This document shows positions 1 through 10,600 of a DNA stretch of 64,000 nucleotides, one piece after another (position 1 is the first letter of the stretch; every line of letters begins with the position of its first letter). Source of the DNA: Phlebotomus papatasi (lineage: Eukaryota > Arthropoda > Insecta > Diptera > Psychodidae). A model generated the notes under the pieces. The model was given only the letters and a program-made list of their open reading frames with translations. It searched no databases and was not told where the DNA came from. The position numbers and the translations under genes were made by a program. The DNA lies in contig NC_077224.1 of assembly GCF_024763615.1 (NCBI RefSeq), forward strand, positions 39,566,712 through 39,630,711. Reading direction: 5' to 3'.

Positions 1-893
1 GGGAGAGTTTGCTGTCCCAGCTGAAGGCTCACATGGCCAGATCGAGGCTTCGGGATCGTCATCAAGAGAATCTGAAGCACAAATTGGAACTACTGCGCCA
101 GGAACAGTCGCAAATAGCTGACGAGGAAATCAAGAAGGAGCCAAAATATTCACCAGAACCCAGCACAAGTAGATCTGTGGAGGAAGAATCTTCCACCACC
201 CAAGAATCATCTCAGGAAGAAGAAGGCCCCGAAGAGTCCAGCATAGTGGAAGAAAGTATTGGACTCTACCTCAAAGGCAACTACAGCCCTCCTTATATCC
301 GGGAAGATGATCTTGAGCCAGGAACTCTGGTGATATCCGGTGATGATGACTTTGCTAAGCTCGAGTACCTCCGGAATCAAATGATGGGACGCGAGGAAGA
401 AGATCCAGAAGCCTCGCATGAAGATCTTCGAATGCAAAAGGAAGCTCGCAAGGGAATGAATGACGATGAAGCTGAATTCGCAGTGGAATCCAAACTAGAT
501 GCCCAGATTTATCTCTGGTCGGACAAATACCGTCCCCGTAAGCCCAGGTACTTTAACCGGGTACACACAGGTTTTGAGTGGAACAAATACAATCAGACTC
601 ACTACGATCTGGAGAATCCTCCGCCAAAAATTGTTCAGGGATACAAATTCAACATCTTCTATCCTGATCTCATTGACAAAAACAAAACACCCAAGTACTT
701 CCTGACACCGTGTGCAGATAACAGAGACTTCGCCACGCTGAGATTCCAAGCGGGACCTCCGTACGAGGATATCGCCTTCAAGATTGTCAACAGGGATTGG
801 GAGTTCAGCTACAAAAGAGGATTCCGGTGCCAATTTCACAATAACATCTTTCAGTTGTGGTTCCACTTCAAGAGATACCGCTACAGGCGGTAA
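1..893 (+). CDS. cactin: Cactin, C-terminal part (partial at left edge)
   Basis: The frame is open from base 3 to the TAA at 891-893, about 297 codons. No genuine start is present, so the 5' exons lie outside the window. The first ~30 residues are a charged helix (RLRDRHQENLKHKLELL). A Ser/Glu-rich acidic linker follows. The last ~130 residues are the highly conserved Cactin C-terminal domain, with YLWSDKYRPRKPRYFNRV, a GFEWNKYNQTHYD block and an aromatic end (FQLWFHFKRYRYRR). Cactin is a nuclear protein known as a partner of IkB/Cactus in fly Toll signalling and as a spliceosome-associated factor. That role comes from the family, not from this sequence. The end RYRYRR is typical of the family, so the 3' end is intact. 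I see no clear AATAAA just after the stop. The identification is firm; only the 5' part is missing. Confidence 0.95.
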   Translation, partial: ESLLSQLKAHMARSRLRDRHQENLKHKLELLRQEQSQIADEEIKKEPKYSPEPSTSRSVEEESSTTQESSQEEEGPEESSIVEESIGLYLKGNYSPPYIREDDLEPGTLVISGDDDFAKLEYLRNQMMGREEEDPEASHEDLRMQKEARKGMNDDEAEFAVESKLDAQIYLWSDKYRPRKPRYFNRVHTGFEWNKYNQTHYDLENPPPKIVQGYKFNIFYPDLIDKNKTPKYFLTPCADNRDFATLRFQAGPPYEDIAFKIVNRDWEFSYKRGFRCQFHNNIFQLWFHFKRYRYRR

Positions 894-1139
894 ATTTTTT
901 TTTTGGTTTTCATAGAGAGGAAATATGTAATCAATATTTCTTTGAGGGATGATAAAAAAAAAACATTTTAGCAATTACTTTTGTTCTCACTTTTCTCAAG
1001 GAAGTGTAAAAATTTAAGCGCGATCACTGAGTTTTCCCAATATTCCGCTAGAGGCGTTGTCTGATTTCATCCAGATGTGTATTAGGGGAATTTGGTAACT
1101 TTGTTTTTACACTTATTAGACAAAAATTTGGAAGTAGGG

Positions 1140-1360
1140 GAAGTGTGCTAAATTTCGGCCAGCTTCTAATTTCGGCCATGAAAATAAATTTATTGATGGA
1201 TTTGGGTGTCAAAGCCTTTGTAAATTCCACAAAAAGCGCTCAATTATAAAGAATCACGATAAAATAGGAAGAACTACAGTGAATTTGAGCAAATTAGCTT
1301 CATAATTAAACGTGAAAATTGTCAGTAAAATTTTTCGCCCAATTGAGGGAGAGTCTACTG
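1140..1360 (-). repeat. Fragment of pogo-like MITE (CAGTAGACTCTC family)
   Basis: The right end reads GGGAGAGTCTACTGTA, the terminal repeat of the family seen complete at 3132-3475. The body (AAATTAGCTTCATAATTAAA, GTGAAAATTG, TTTTTCGCCC) matches the copies at 7226-7410 and 39005-39116. The left part carries AATTTCGGCCAGCTT, shared with the elements near 40.5-41.7 kb, so two families abut or are nested here. Confidence 0.6.
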
Positions 1361-2140
1361 TAAAATAATATTTTAAAAGTAGAAAAGAATATTTAATATA
1401 AATAAGCAAATAAGTGAAAAACGGTAAAAAGTCATGTAATTTTTTATTTCCTCTCTTTTAAAATTAATATACACCGACTTTTTAGTTGACAGTTATTGGA
1501 TTTTGCCAAAAAAAGACAATTGTGTTGACCCCGTTGACCCTCTATCAGCACGTAAGACCGTCTCTAGACGGTTTTCACAAAAATCACATTTACCATTTTT
1601 TTATTTATTTAAAAGTGCTATAGTGTCCTCGCACTACCATCCTTTGAAAGTTTGAACTCATTTTGACTCTTTGTGTAGTTGTTATCCCCCAGTTTTGTGT
1701 GACAAGTCAAAGAAAAAGCAACAAAAAATATTCGTACAAAAAACTTTTCCAATTTCAAGAAAAATACCGATTTAAAGTTTATCTAACTAAAATAAATTTA
1801 TTTTTTACTGAAAGATTTGTCATTCCACTTTGTGTATTTTATTAAAAAAAATGAAAAAGTTAAAATGTGAATTTTAGAAGCAAAAAAAGTTTCAAAAAAA
1901 TTTTATATTTTCTCACCTAGCGCCTAAATTAAAAAAGATAATGAAGAATGGATGGTTTTTTCGACTTTATTGGATTATAGTTATCCTAGAAAACATTTTC
2001 TAACAACTTTTTTTTTGCATATTAAAGAAAATACTGTTAGAAGGTTAATTTCCTAAAGTACATCTCATAATCTTCGAATATGATTGCATAGTGATTAAGA
2101 AAAAAAATTGAAGGTAAGAAGCTATTGAGTAATGACCTTT

Positions 2141-2237
2141 ACACACTAGAAGAGAAATATATGTCCATATTGAAGAGTTTTTCGTACACGAGCGTAGGGA
2201 ATTTGCTTCAATATGGACATTAATTTCTTTAGTGTGT
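2141..2237. mobile_element. Short foldback element, TACACACTAG family
   Basis: About 97 bp with inverted arms. The left arm has ACACACTAGA then ATGTCCATATTGAAG. The right arm has CTTCAATATGGACAT then TAGTGTGT. A relative with the same arms lies at 15780-15877, and another with only the outer end in common at 2969-3099. No coding capacity. Confidence 0.65.
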
Positions 2238-2399
2238 TGATGCCATAAGGCTTAGGAGAAACTAGGACAAAACTAAAAACCACAAGCTTTTCTGAAGACC
2301 ATTTTCCTCTATCACGAAGAGAAATGTCTCTTTCGAGCCATTTTCCAAATCTAAAAGTATGGATTTGAAAAACATCTCAAAATGTTGGGTCAAATAGCA

Positions 2400-2585
2400 A
2401 CGAGGGCAGTTAAGTTAGACATCAGAACTAAGAGAAACCATGGCAAATTTGAGCATATTTGCTTCATTTGATAATCATAATCAAACTTGAAAAATGTCAA
2501 CAAACTTTTTTCAAATTTAACTGCTGCCCGAATTAAAAAGTAGCCCGATCTTAAAAGAGCTGAATTAGCGAGAGTCTACTTTAAC
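2400..2585 (-). repeat. Half copy of pogo-like MITE (CAGTAGACTCTC family)
   Basis: In reverse orientation it carries the body of the 3132-3475 element (GTCAACAAACTTTTTTCAAA, CTGCTGCCCGAATTA, TCTTAAAAGAGC) and ends with AATTAGCGAGAGTCTACT. The opposite terminus is missing. Confidence 0.6.
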
Positions 2586-2604
2586 CAAATAAAGTAAAAT
2601 TTAA

Positions 2605-2935
2605 CCAAAACAGTTTAAAAAATTAGCCTTCCAAAACGACTGACTTCTGACCTTCAATATTTCAAAATGGCGAATTTTCCGGTCATAGGTATGTTTTGGG
2701 CAAAATTTTTGTCTGGACTACCTCTGAAACCTATCCGAAAATAATTGAATACCGAAAATAAACAAAAATAATTGGCCAATTTTGAGAAAAATAAAAGAAA
2801 ATAAAATACATGGTTTTGGAGAGTTGGAATGACTGAGAGGAAAAAGGAAAATAATCGTATGGAAATAATTGGGAGTTACCGAAGAACAGTAAGTTGATAT
2901 CTTTCGTTGTTTAAGCTCCAAGGCGGTGAAAAGTT
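2605..2935. repeat. Dispersed repeat, 'TTCAAAATGGCGAATTTTCC' family
   Basis: Contains TTCAAAATGGCGAATTTTCC and, further on, GGTTTTGGAGAG and TTAAGCTCCAAGGCGGTG. Diverged copies occur at 22140-22610, 46395-48055, 48590-48900 and 50420-50930. I see no terminal repeats and no ORF that can be trusted. The family is unassigned. Confidence 0.5.
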
Positions 2936-2968
2936 GGAAAAATGCGCTTTGTAGCAGTAAAGATGACG

Positions 2969-3099
2969 TCTACACATTAGTAGAAATTTCTTTAAAAAAT
3001 GCCTTTTTAAAGAAAATTTCCCCTATCCTTGTCGGCAGAAACGTCAGAATTATTTTAAAAAAGGCCATTTTTGACGAAAATTTCTACTAGTGTGTAGAC
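2969..3099. mobile_element. Short foldback element, TACACACTAG family
   Basis: Inverted ends TCTACACATTAGTAGAAATTT and AAATTTCTACTAGTGTGTAGA bracket about 130 bp. A second inner inverted pair (GCCTTTTTAAAG / TTTAAAAAAGGC) makes a stem. Same outer ends as 15780-15877. Confidence 0.6.
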
Positions 3100-3131
3100 A
3101 CCAGAAAATTTTTTTTATTACGATAGAAATA

Positions 3132-3475
3132 CAGTAGACTCTCGCTAATTCGGCTCTTTTAAGATGGGGCTACTTTATAATTCGGGCGGCAGTTATATTT
3201 GAAAAAAGTTTGCTGACATTTTTCAAGTTCGATTAGGATTATAAAATTTAGCAAATATGCTCAAATTTGTCATGACTTGTCATAGCTTTGATGTGATTTT
3301 GCATTATTAAGAGGTTTTCATAAAATTTATGATACCAATGAGCATATAAATAAACTCAATATGAGTATGCAGATGAACAAAAAGTCGTTGCATTTCAAAC
3401 AATTTGTTGCCCGAATTTGTCTCTAATGCGGTTGACATTTCAGTCCCAAACGCCTGTATTTGGGAGAGTCTACTG
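3132..3475. mobile_element. Complete pogo-like MITE, 344 bp, TA target duplication
   Basis: Left end CAGTAGACTCTCGCTAATTC, right end GGGAGAGTCTACTG, each flanked by TA (3130-3131 and 3476-3477). The CAGT start, the short terminal repeat and the TA duplication are the marks of Tc1/mariner-pogo elements. No transposase remains. Related pieces lie at 1140-1360, 2400-2585, 7226-7410, 38013-38341 and 39005-39116. Confidence 0.75.
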
Positions 3476-3704
3476 TAAATAATCAGAAACAAAGTTGTGC
3501 TTGATCGAGTAAATAAATATCAAGGTGCTCATTTTTGTTACTTTTTTATCCTGAATGGCCATTTTTACTGAGAGAATGGTTAATAGGAAAACGGCTTTTA
3601 GTTTTTGTAATTTTCTTAGAAAACATGAAAATTCATTTTATTTTAGATAAGAATATCTAAATCCATACTTGCGTTTTAAAAACAAAATTTTAGGATTGTG
3701 AGCT

Positions 3705-3840
3705 TAGGGCCTCGACAGACCTGAGGATTAGCCGAGAGACGGCTTAGCGTAATTATATTAGAAATAATGGTCAAACTACATTTTCATCATTTCCACTAAG
3801 TCGTTTCTCGGCTTAAGTCGTAAGTGTGTCTAGGGCATTA
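3705..3840. mobile_element. MITE of the 'ACACTTACGACTTAAGCC' family
   Basis: Inverted ends: GCCTCGACAGACCTGAGG with TTAGCCGAGAGACGGCTTAG on the left, and TCTCGGCTTAAGTCG with TAAGTGTGTCTAGGGC on the right. Other copies are at 16659-17484 (interrupted), 17481-17689 and 31672-31914. Confidence 0.65.
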
Positions 3841-3877
3841 TAGAAAGAGTTAAAGGAGTTTAAACACTTCCATCATG

Positions 3878-4559
3878 CACTCTTAGAAAAGTTTAGACGT
3901 GATTACTAATGAAAATTAGTTGTTCGGGCGATTATTATCAAATCTATTTAAAATGGTTCTTATATTCTTAAAACATTATACTCATAATAAATTTATTAGT
4001 AGTGAGAATATAAGACAATATTTACGTGGATAAGTTGCGGCAATTATTTCATAATGCTTTGATACAATTATATTTGCTTGTGTTAATTAAATGAAATCAT
4101 TATCCCAACTAATATTGGTCACTAATTCCTTTTAGTTCTCACAACCAATGTAAATAGATGGGCCTATATTTTCATAAAGTTATGACTACTTTTCCAATAG
4201 AAAAGAATGATTTTTATTTTAGTAATGCGTTGAAGCTCTTTCGAATTTTAAGCAACTAATAAGAAATATGCATCACAATGAATGCTATATAGTAACCACA
4301 ACTAATATGATATAGTTATTACAGCCAATAAGATGGGTATCAACCCCATTTATTTAGTAATTGGAACTAATATGTTATAGTACCCAATACTATTTTGATT
4401 TAGTTGTGATAACTAAATGAAAAGGACACTTTAATTAACTGTGGTCAACTATTTCATTTAGTTACCCAAACTAAATATATAGTTGGGTCTATATTTACTA
4501 TATTTTATAGTTCTAATAACTGCATATGAGCTTGTACGAACTAATTTTTTCTAAGAGTG
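3878..4559. mobile_element. ~680 bp inverted-repeat element just upstream of the ankyrin/SOCS gene
   Basis: Ends are CACTCTTAGAAAA and TTTTTTCTAAGAGTG. The interior is built of many imperfect ACTAAT/ATTAGT and AACTAAAT/ATTTAGTT inverted motifs and has no ORF. Its right end lies 96 bp before the proposed start codon at 4656, so it occupies the place where the proximal promoter or 5' UTR would be. Confidence 0.6.
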
Positions 4560-4655
4560 TGCATTTCCTCACTCTGTACGTACACGGTACACTACTGGAC
4601 GATTATTTCCCCCTTGATTTTCCATATTCCCCCTAAATGCGACCCTGTTCAGCGA

Positions 4656-7600
4656 ATGTCAGTGGAAGAAAGAAAGAGAATTAGAATAAAAGCGGGTGTA
4701 GTGGAAGAAACTCGCTCGGAAAAGTTCATTCTCCGCTGGTTTGTGGCTAATTGTGGAGTGTTGATCGAGAATGGGATGGAGACGATCATAAGCGACAAGC
4801 AGAACGAGAAATTGTGTGATTTTGTGGAGAAAGGATGCATGACTTCCATCCGGATCTGCCTCCGGAAAGGTTGGTGTCCTTTTTTTGTGTGTGGCTGCTT
4901 GAAAAACAAAATTGGGCCTTTTTTGGGCAGTTTGTGCAGTGCTATGAGTGGTTCTGTTGCAGGAGCTGATCCAACAAAGGTGGGATCAAATGGGATGACT
5001 GCAATTGGATTGGCAGCAATGAAGGGAAACTATGGGATTCTCTCCAGGCTGCTGTCAGAGACACAGACACAGAAGAAGATTGACCTGAGTGAGTACGATT
5101 CCACCCCAGACGGCATGGAAGGCCTGGAATGGGATGATGAAATTGACGCTAGGTACTGCTTCTCACCGGACAAGGAATGGCTCAATCTCTATACGTAAGT
5201 ATTATTGGAGATATTCTTGGGAGAGGTTCTTTATTTTGGGGGAGATTCTCTGGAACTGTGCGTGTGTTTGATGTAATTGGCAGTTACTATGCGAGAATGT
5301 GGGAGAATTTTGGTGATATGCTTACAACTGCCAGCAAAATTCGCGATGATCCTCACTGTTTGGACTATAATCACTATGCCCCAATTCACTATGCTGCCAA
5401 ATTTGGCCATATGATCTGCGTTAAGCTTCTGCTGGACTACAAATGTCCAGTGGATTCGGTAACTCATGCTGGGAAAACTGCCCTCCACATAGCCTGTGAA
5501 TTTCAACATAAATCCGTCGTGGAGCTCCTCATCCGGTACAATGCGAACTTGAACCAGAAAACCTTCAAATCCGGCGACTTTCCCCTCCTGATTGCCGCCC
5601 GGAATGGAAATACGGAAATTGTGAGTAAAAGATTTGCAATTTCATTTTCACACATTTTCCCCATGTCCACAATTCCCATCGGTTTTTTTTGTGTTTCTCT
5701 GTACAGATAAGGGGCCCCCCAGAGAGGCTTTCTTGGGAGCTCCTTCTGTGCTAAATAAATTTGCTATTTTTGTCTCTCGTAATTTTTTTTTTGCCAGCAT
5801 AAATCTCTTGTTTTCAGTCTTTGTTGGATGATATTTCTCTCCTTTGTCTCCCGCAGTTTTCTTCCTCATTCCCCAGCATTCTTTTTTGTTTACATCCAAT
5901 GTTTACGAATCAACACAGAGGATTTATAACAAAAATTACTGTGTCAATTACTGATTCTCTATCTACAAATAACTCTTGAACTAATTGCCATTTTCAAGCG
6001 CTATAGACTCTTTTTTTTTGCTGGCATCTCAGCTGTTTCTTTTTTTTGCTGTTGCCTCTGTTCCTGAACACACAGAATGATTTCATTTGCGAATCATGAA
6101 GAGAACACATGGGTTTGCTGTTTTGATTGGAAATTGTGGCATTAGTAAATAAATTAAATTGATAGCAATGTGAGAAGCATTTCCAAGTGACTCAAATGAA
6201 CCGCTCTCCCTACTTGAGAATCTGTCGCACTTGTAATTCCCTGACAATTACTTAGCAAATATTTATCCTCTCCAGTGAAATGATTTTACCAATCAACATA
6301 ATTCATTGATGAATTTTGATGAGCAAAAACTTCCTCTGAACAATTTGGTCGAAATTTTATATTTCCTTGAACGCTAACTTCCTAGTTTTGGCGTGAATAA
6401 TACCATTAAATATCGTAACCAAGAGACAATGAGTATTTCCTTTCGTATAGCACAAACAGAGTATCAAGAGACAATTTTGGGGATTAAGGTTTATTGATCT
6501 GTCCTCCACCAGGTTTATTTTTATCTCCGACGCATTATCACGATTATCACAAACCCTGCCCACAAGAGATATTCATAAGCCTTTTTGGCGGGATTAAGAG
6601 TATGAATTAAAAAATCACTCCTCGATTGTTCTATGCAAGAATCCAGTACAATTAAAATTACTTTTTCTAATACTGATTTACTCCCGGAAATTCGTTTCAT
6701 TCGAAAGACTATTTTTTTCTCCCGGAAACTTTCTCTCAGAGATCAAGAAAATGCATATTAGCACTTTCTCTAATGACTTCTTATGCAAATTTGTTCACAA
6801 AAAAAAACGCCCCACAAAATGCATTTATAATTTGCATTCCAAATGAAAGTTTTTTGACTTTCAAAAAATTAAGGAATTTTCCAGTCTAGCTGAGAGGTTA
6901 TGTCTTAAAGTAGATATAACCTCAAAATATCATTTAATTGAATTTACAGGAACACAACTCGGTTTCATGCTATTATTCTGAAATTTTGGTTTAAAAAAAA
7001 AGAATTTAATTTTTTTCGGATAATTTAGGCAACTTCCTTTGTTAAATTTCTGATACTTTCTTGGAAATTGTGGTTATGTTAGATTTAACCTAAAATATTT
7101 TCAACGATGATTTGAATAATAACGGTAAAATAAAGTATGAAGGAAAAACTAACATACAGAGGATCCCGGCATTGTGCATATCGGAATTATGCATAAACGG
7201 GCTTATGCAAACACATCTATGCATCTTTGCCTATTACAGTAGACTGTCGCTCATTCGGCTCTTTTTCAATCGGGCGAAAAATTTTGTTGACAATTTTCAT
7301 GTTTAATTATGAAGCTAATTCGCTGTAGTTCTTCCTATTCTATCGTGATTCTTTATAATTGAGCGTTTTTTGTGGAATTTACAAAGGCTTTGGACGCCCA
7401 AATCTATCGCGGCGTTATCACACTTGCACATTAAAATTTTAATGTGCCCGATTCACATTAATTGTCGCTTGTGAGCTTCCAAATATGTTATTTGTGTCTT
7501 TGAGTCACTTAATATTTGGGGTTTTTCTATTTATTGATAAAGAAGTGGACTTGGCCTGCAAAAATAAGTTTAAATTTACCTAAAGCATAAATATTTTTCA

Positions 7601-10600
7601 CATTAAAAAATTGAAGAGAAAATCGCATTAATTTTTCGCATTAATGCTATAAATCAATTTATATAAAATTTTGCGGGTCAAGTCTACCTTTTTATCAACA
7701 AATAGATCAAATTTTAAATATAAAATGATTCAAACACACAAATTACACATTTGAACTCTCACCAGCGACAATTAATGTGAATCATATTAAAATTTTAATG
7801 TGCAAGTGTGATGACACAGTTAATGTATGCGGTTTGTTAAGGCGGCAAATTTGAAATTTATTTCTTATGGCTCGGGCACACCTTTTAGATCTGGAAAATT
7901 TCATGAAGTCGAAATTCGAAACCCTTTCTTTCTCACATGTTTTGCATATGACTATCTCATTCTTTCGCATACCAAATTCGATTGAGCTAAATTGAATTTG
8001 GACTGATGTTTAAAAAAAGAAGAAGAAGAGTACAAGAAATTCGAATTTCGACTTCATAAAATTTTCCTGATCTAAAAGGTGTCCTGGAGCCATTATGGCC
8101 TCTGGTACATCTTTTAGATCGGTAAAAATTTCATGTAATCAAAACTACCATCCCTTAGTTAGTTAGAAATTTTAGGTTAGGTTATGCATAGCCCTAAAAA
8201 AACCAGGAATGATTTTTGTACTAAAAATTACCTAAAGTGTATGAATAAAATTGCGCGAAGTACGAAGACATGTCTGTAAAATTTTCTAAAGGCAAAGATT
8301 TGTCGATCATTTGTGATTAGAATTAGAATTTACTTTTTTATTTCTTGTGCTCTGTGGGTTATATTTTGTTGAATTTTCTCGAACTCCAGCGATTGCTACA
8401 TTTACCACAATTCCATTTAAAATTTGTTACCGGAATTTTCCCTATAACCTGAATTTTTGAGGTTAGGTAAATCAAATATAGGGTGGAATCATCACTTATG
8501 CACGTTATACGTTTATGGACAGCGTGCAAAAATCTTAAGTTCTTACCTTAAAATATATTTAGAAAAATAATAAAATCATTAGTTTATGATGTGATTATCA
8601 ATTTTGTGATTTTATTGAAATCTGCTTTATGTAAGTGTAAGGACTTAAGATTTTTGCAAGCTATCCATAAGGTGTATATAATGTCCATAACTGATGATTC
8701 CACCCTAACCTTAAATATTAGGTTATATTGTTTTGAGGTTATTATTTAGAAAAAAATAACAGGTTAGAATATTAGTAAAAATTTCCGAACTTTATGATAA
8801 AAAACCACGTAGTTTCTGTTTTTTTTTTTGTAAATTAATGTATCAAATTTGTGAGAATCTGGCCCAAGGTTTTATTAGAATTAGGACAGAATCACATTGA
8901 CAGTAAAATGCTAACCTTATTTCATTAATTTACGTATTTTTAATTGCAATTCTTACGCAAATTTTCCATTACCGTATTACCTTATCTCAGACTCGGTGGC
9001 ACTAGGTGAAAATAATATAAGAAAATTGAAGAAATAAAACAAAACTGCGATAAACGGTGAGCAAAAAAAAAACTGTACGATTAATTTCTCATACAGTTTG
9101 TTTTTGCTCACCGTTTATCGAATTTTCGTTTTAGTTCTTCAATTTTCTTACATTATTTTCACCTAATGCCACCGAGTATGAGATAAGGAAATACAGTAAT
9201 GAAAAATTTGCGCAAGAATTGCAATGAATATGCGTAAATTAACGAAATACGGTGAGGCTACGGCGAGCATTTTATTGTCAATGTGATTCTGCCCTTAATA
9301 TAAACTCAAAATAAATAAATTTTCAGAAAGTAGATTTGAGAAGGTGAACTTCAGGAAATTTCATTTTAGTACTTTACAAAGTTTATTTATTTCTTAAGAC
9401 ATTAACCTCCAAACATTAAAATGTAAATAAAATTCTTAGAATCTCTAATTTTAAAATGTATTCAGTTACTCTTGTTTTGCATACGATATGCAAAAAAACT
9501 AGATAAATAGAAAATAAGAAAGATAATTTTAAGCGGTGTACAATGAAAAAAAAATCACACACACACAAAATGATGTCCCACAAGAAAAGAATAAAAGAGT
9601 TCTATTTTTTTTATCCACTTTGTACATATATAAATTTTATTTTGTGATATTTTCTCACTTGCGAATGAACTCAACGTTTCTCCGCGAGACTTCTTGTTTA
9701 AAAAAAATTCTCAAGTTTATTCTTAATGCTGCTGAAACGTGTGGGAAAACTTTGTGCAATCATGCCTTCGATGCGTGTTCTAACAGTTTGCTGTAAACAG
9801 TCTTTGTGTCTGCAAAATTCGCATTTTGAGAGATTTTTCCCCGCGAACACACTTTAACGTCTCTTTTGGTTGTCTAACAATTAATTCATGGGCTGATTCA
9901 ATATCTCGCGCCATTTCTTTCGTCACACACAATTTAGCTCAATTTTTTGGGGAAGTTAGTGATATTGATGGAAGAAAATGACCAAGCATAGGACGACACC
10001 CAGTAGTAACATGCTATCGCAAAATGTAGAAAATAAAATTTCAAGTGCCGCAAGTGCCAATAAATTTCTTTGGTCGAAAAACATGCCAATTCATATCACT
10101 GAGTGTGTATTTTCTATTTTGATTAACTTCAATCATGATATTTGATTCAATCAAAATTGATTCTCATCTTCGATTATTGCGATTGTGTGTGCGTCTGCGG
10201 TTTGTTTTTTTTTTCGCGACAGAATGCTGTTTAAACGTTGTAGGAAGATGCGTGATAATGCATTTGACCTCACAATGAGGGGCGTATAAATTGTAAAATT
10301 AATGCGTGACACTTTGGATGTTTAGTCACAAGAGAATTAATTCTTCTTGACTTTAGAAATTTCAGATAGGATATATTGAGAATAGACTTTTGCTTGGAAG
10401 AACAAGATATTCCTGTTTAGAACAATTTGTTTTATTTAATAATTTTATCTGGTAGAACAATAAGATCCAAATAATTTAGAAAATGATCATGTTATGTTCG
10501 AGATCTTAATGTGTCTGTAAACCAGTTGATAGTCTTAATTTTCGCAAGTTCAGTGGAAAGCATCTTACTCTAAAATATTTTGTTCAGAAGAGCGAAAGGG

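Larger units (their letters stand above)
894..4655. other. Intergenic region between cactin and the ankyrin/SOCS gene
   Basis: No coding exon is recognisable in these 3.8 kb. The stretch is AT-rich and made largely of short inverted-repeat elements, listed separately at 1140-1360, 2141-2237, 2400-2585, 2605-2935, 2969-3099, 3132-3475, 3705-3840 and 3878-4559. Between them (about 1361-2140 and 3476-3704) I see only AT-rich sequence without repeats or ORFs I can support. The promoter of the downstream gene should lie near the right end, next to the 3878-4559 element. Confidence 0.6.

Noticed and set aside
4557..4655. Upstream extension of the ankyrin/SOCS frame (33 codons before 4656)
   Set aside because: The extension would begin at the transposon end and has no ankyrin-like pattern. 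The ATG at 4656 is the more plausible start, although the extension cannot be excluded.
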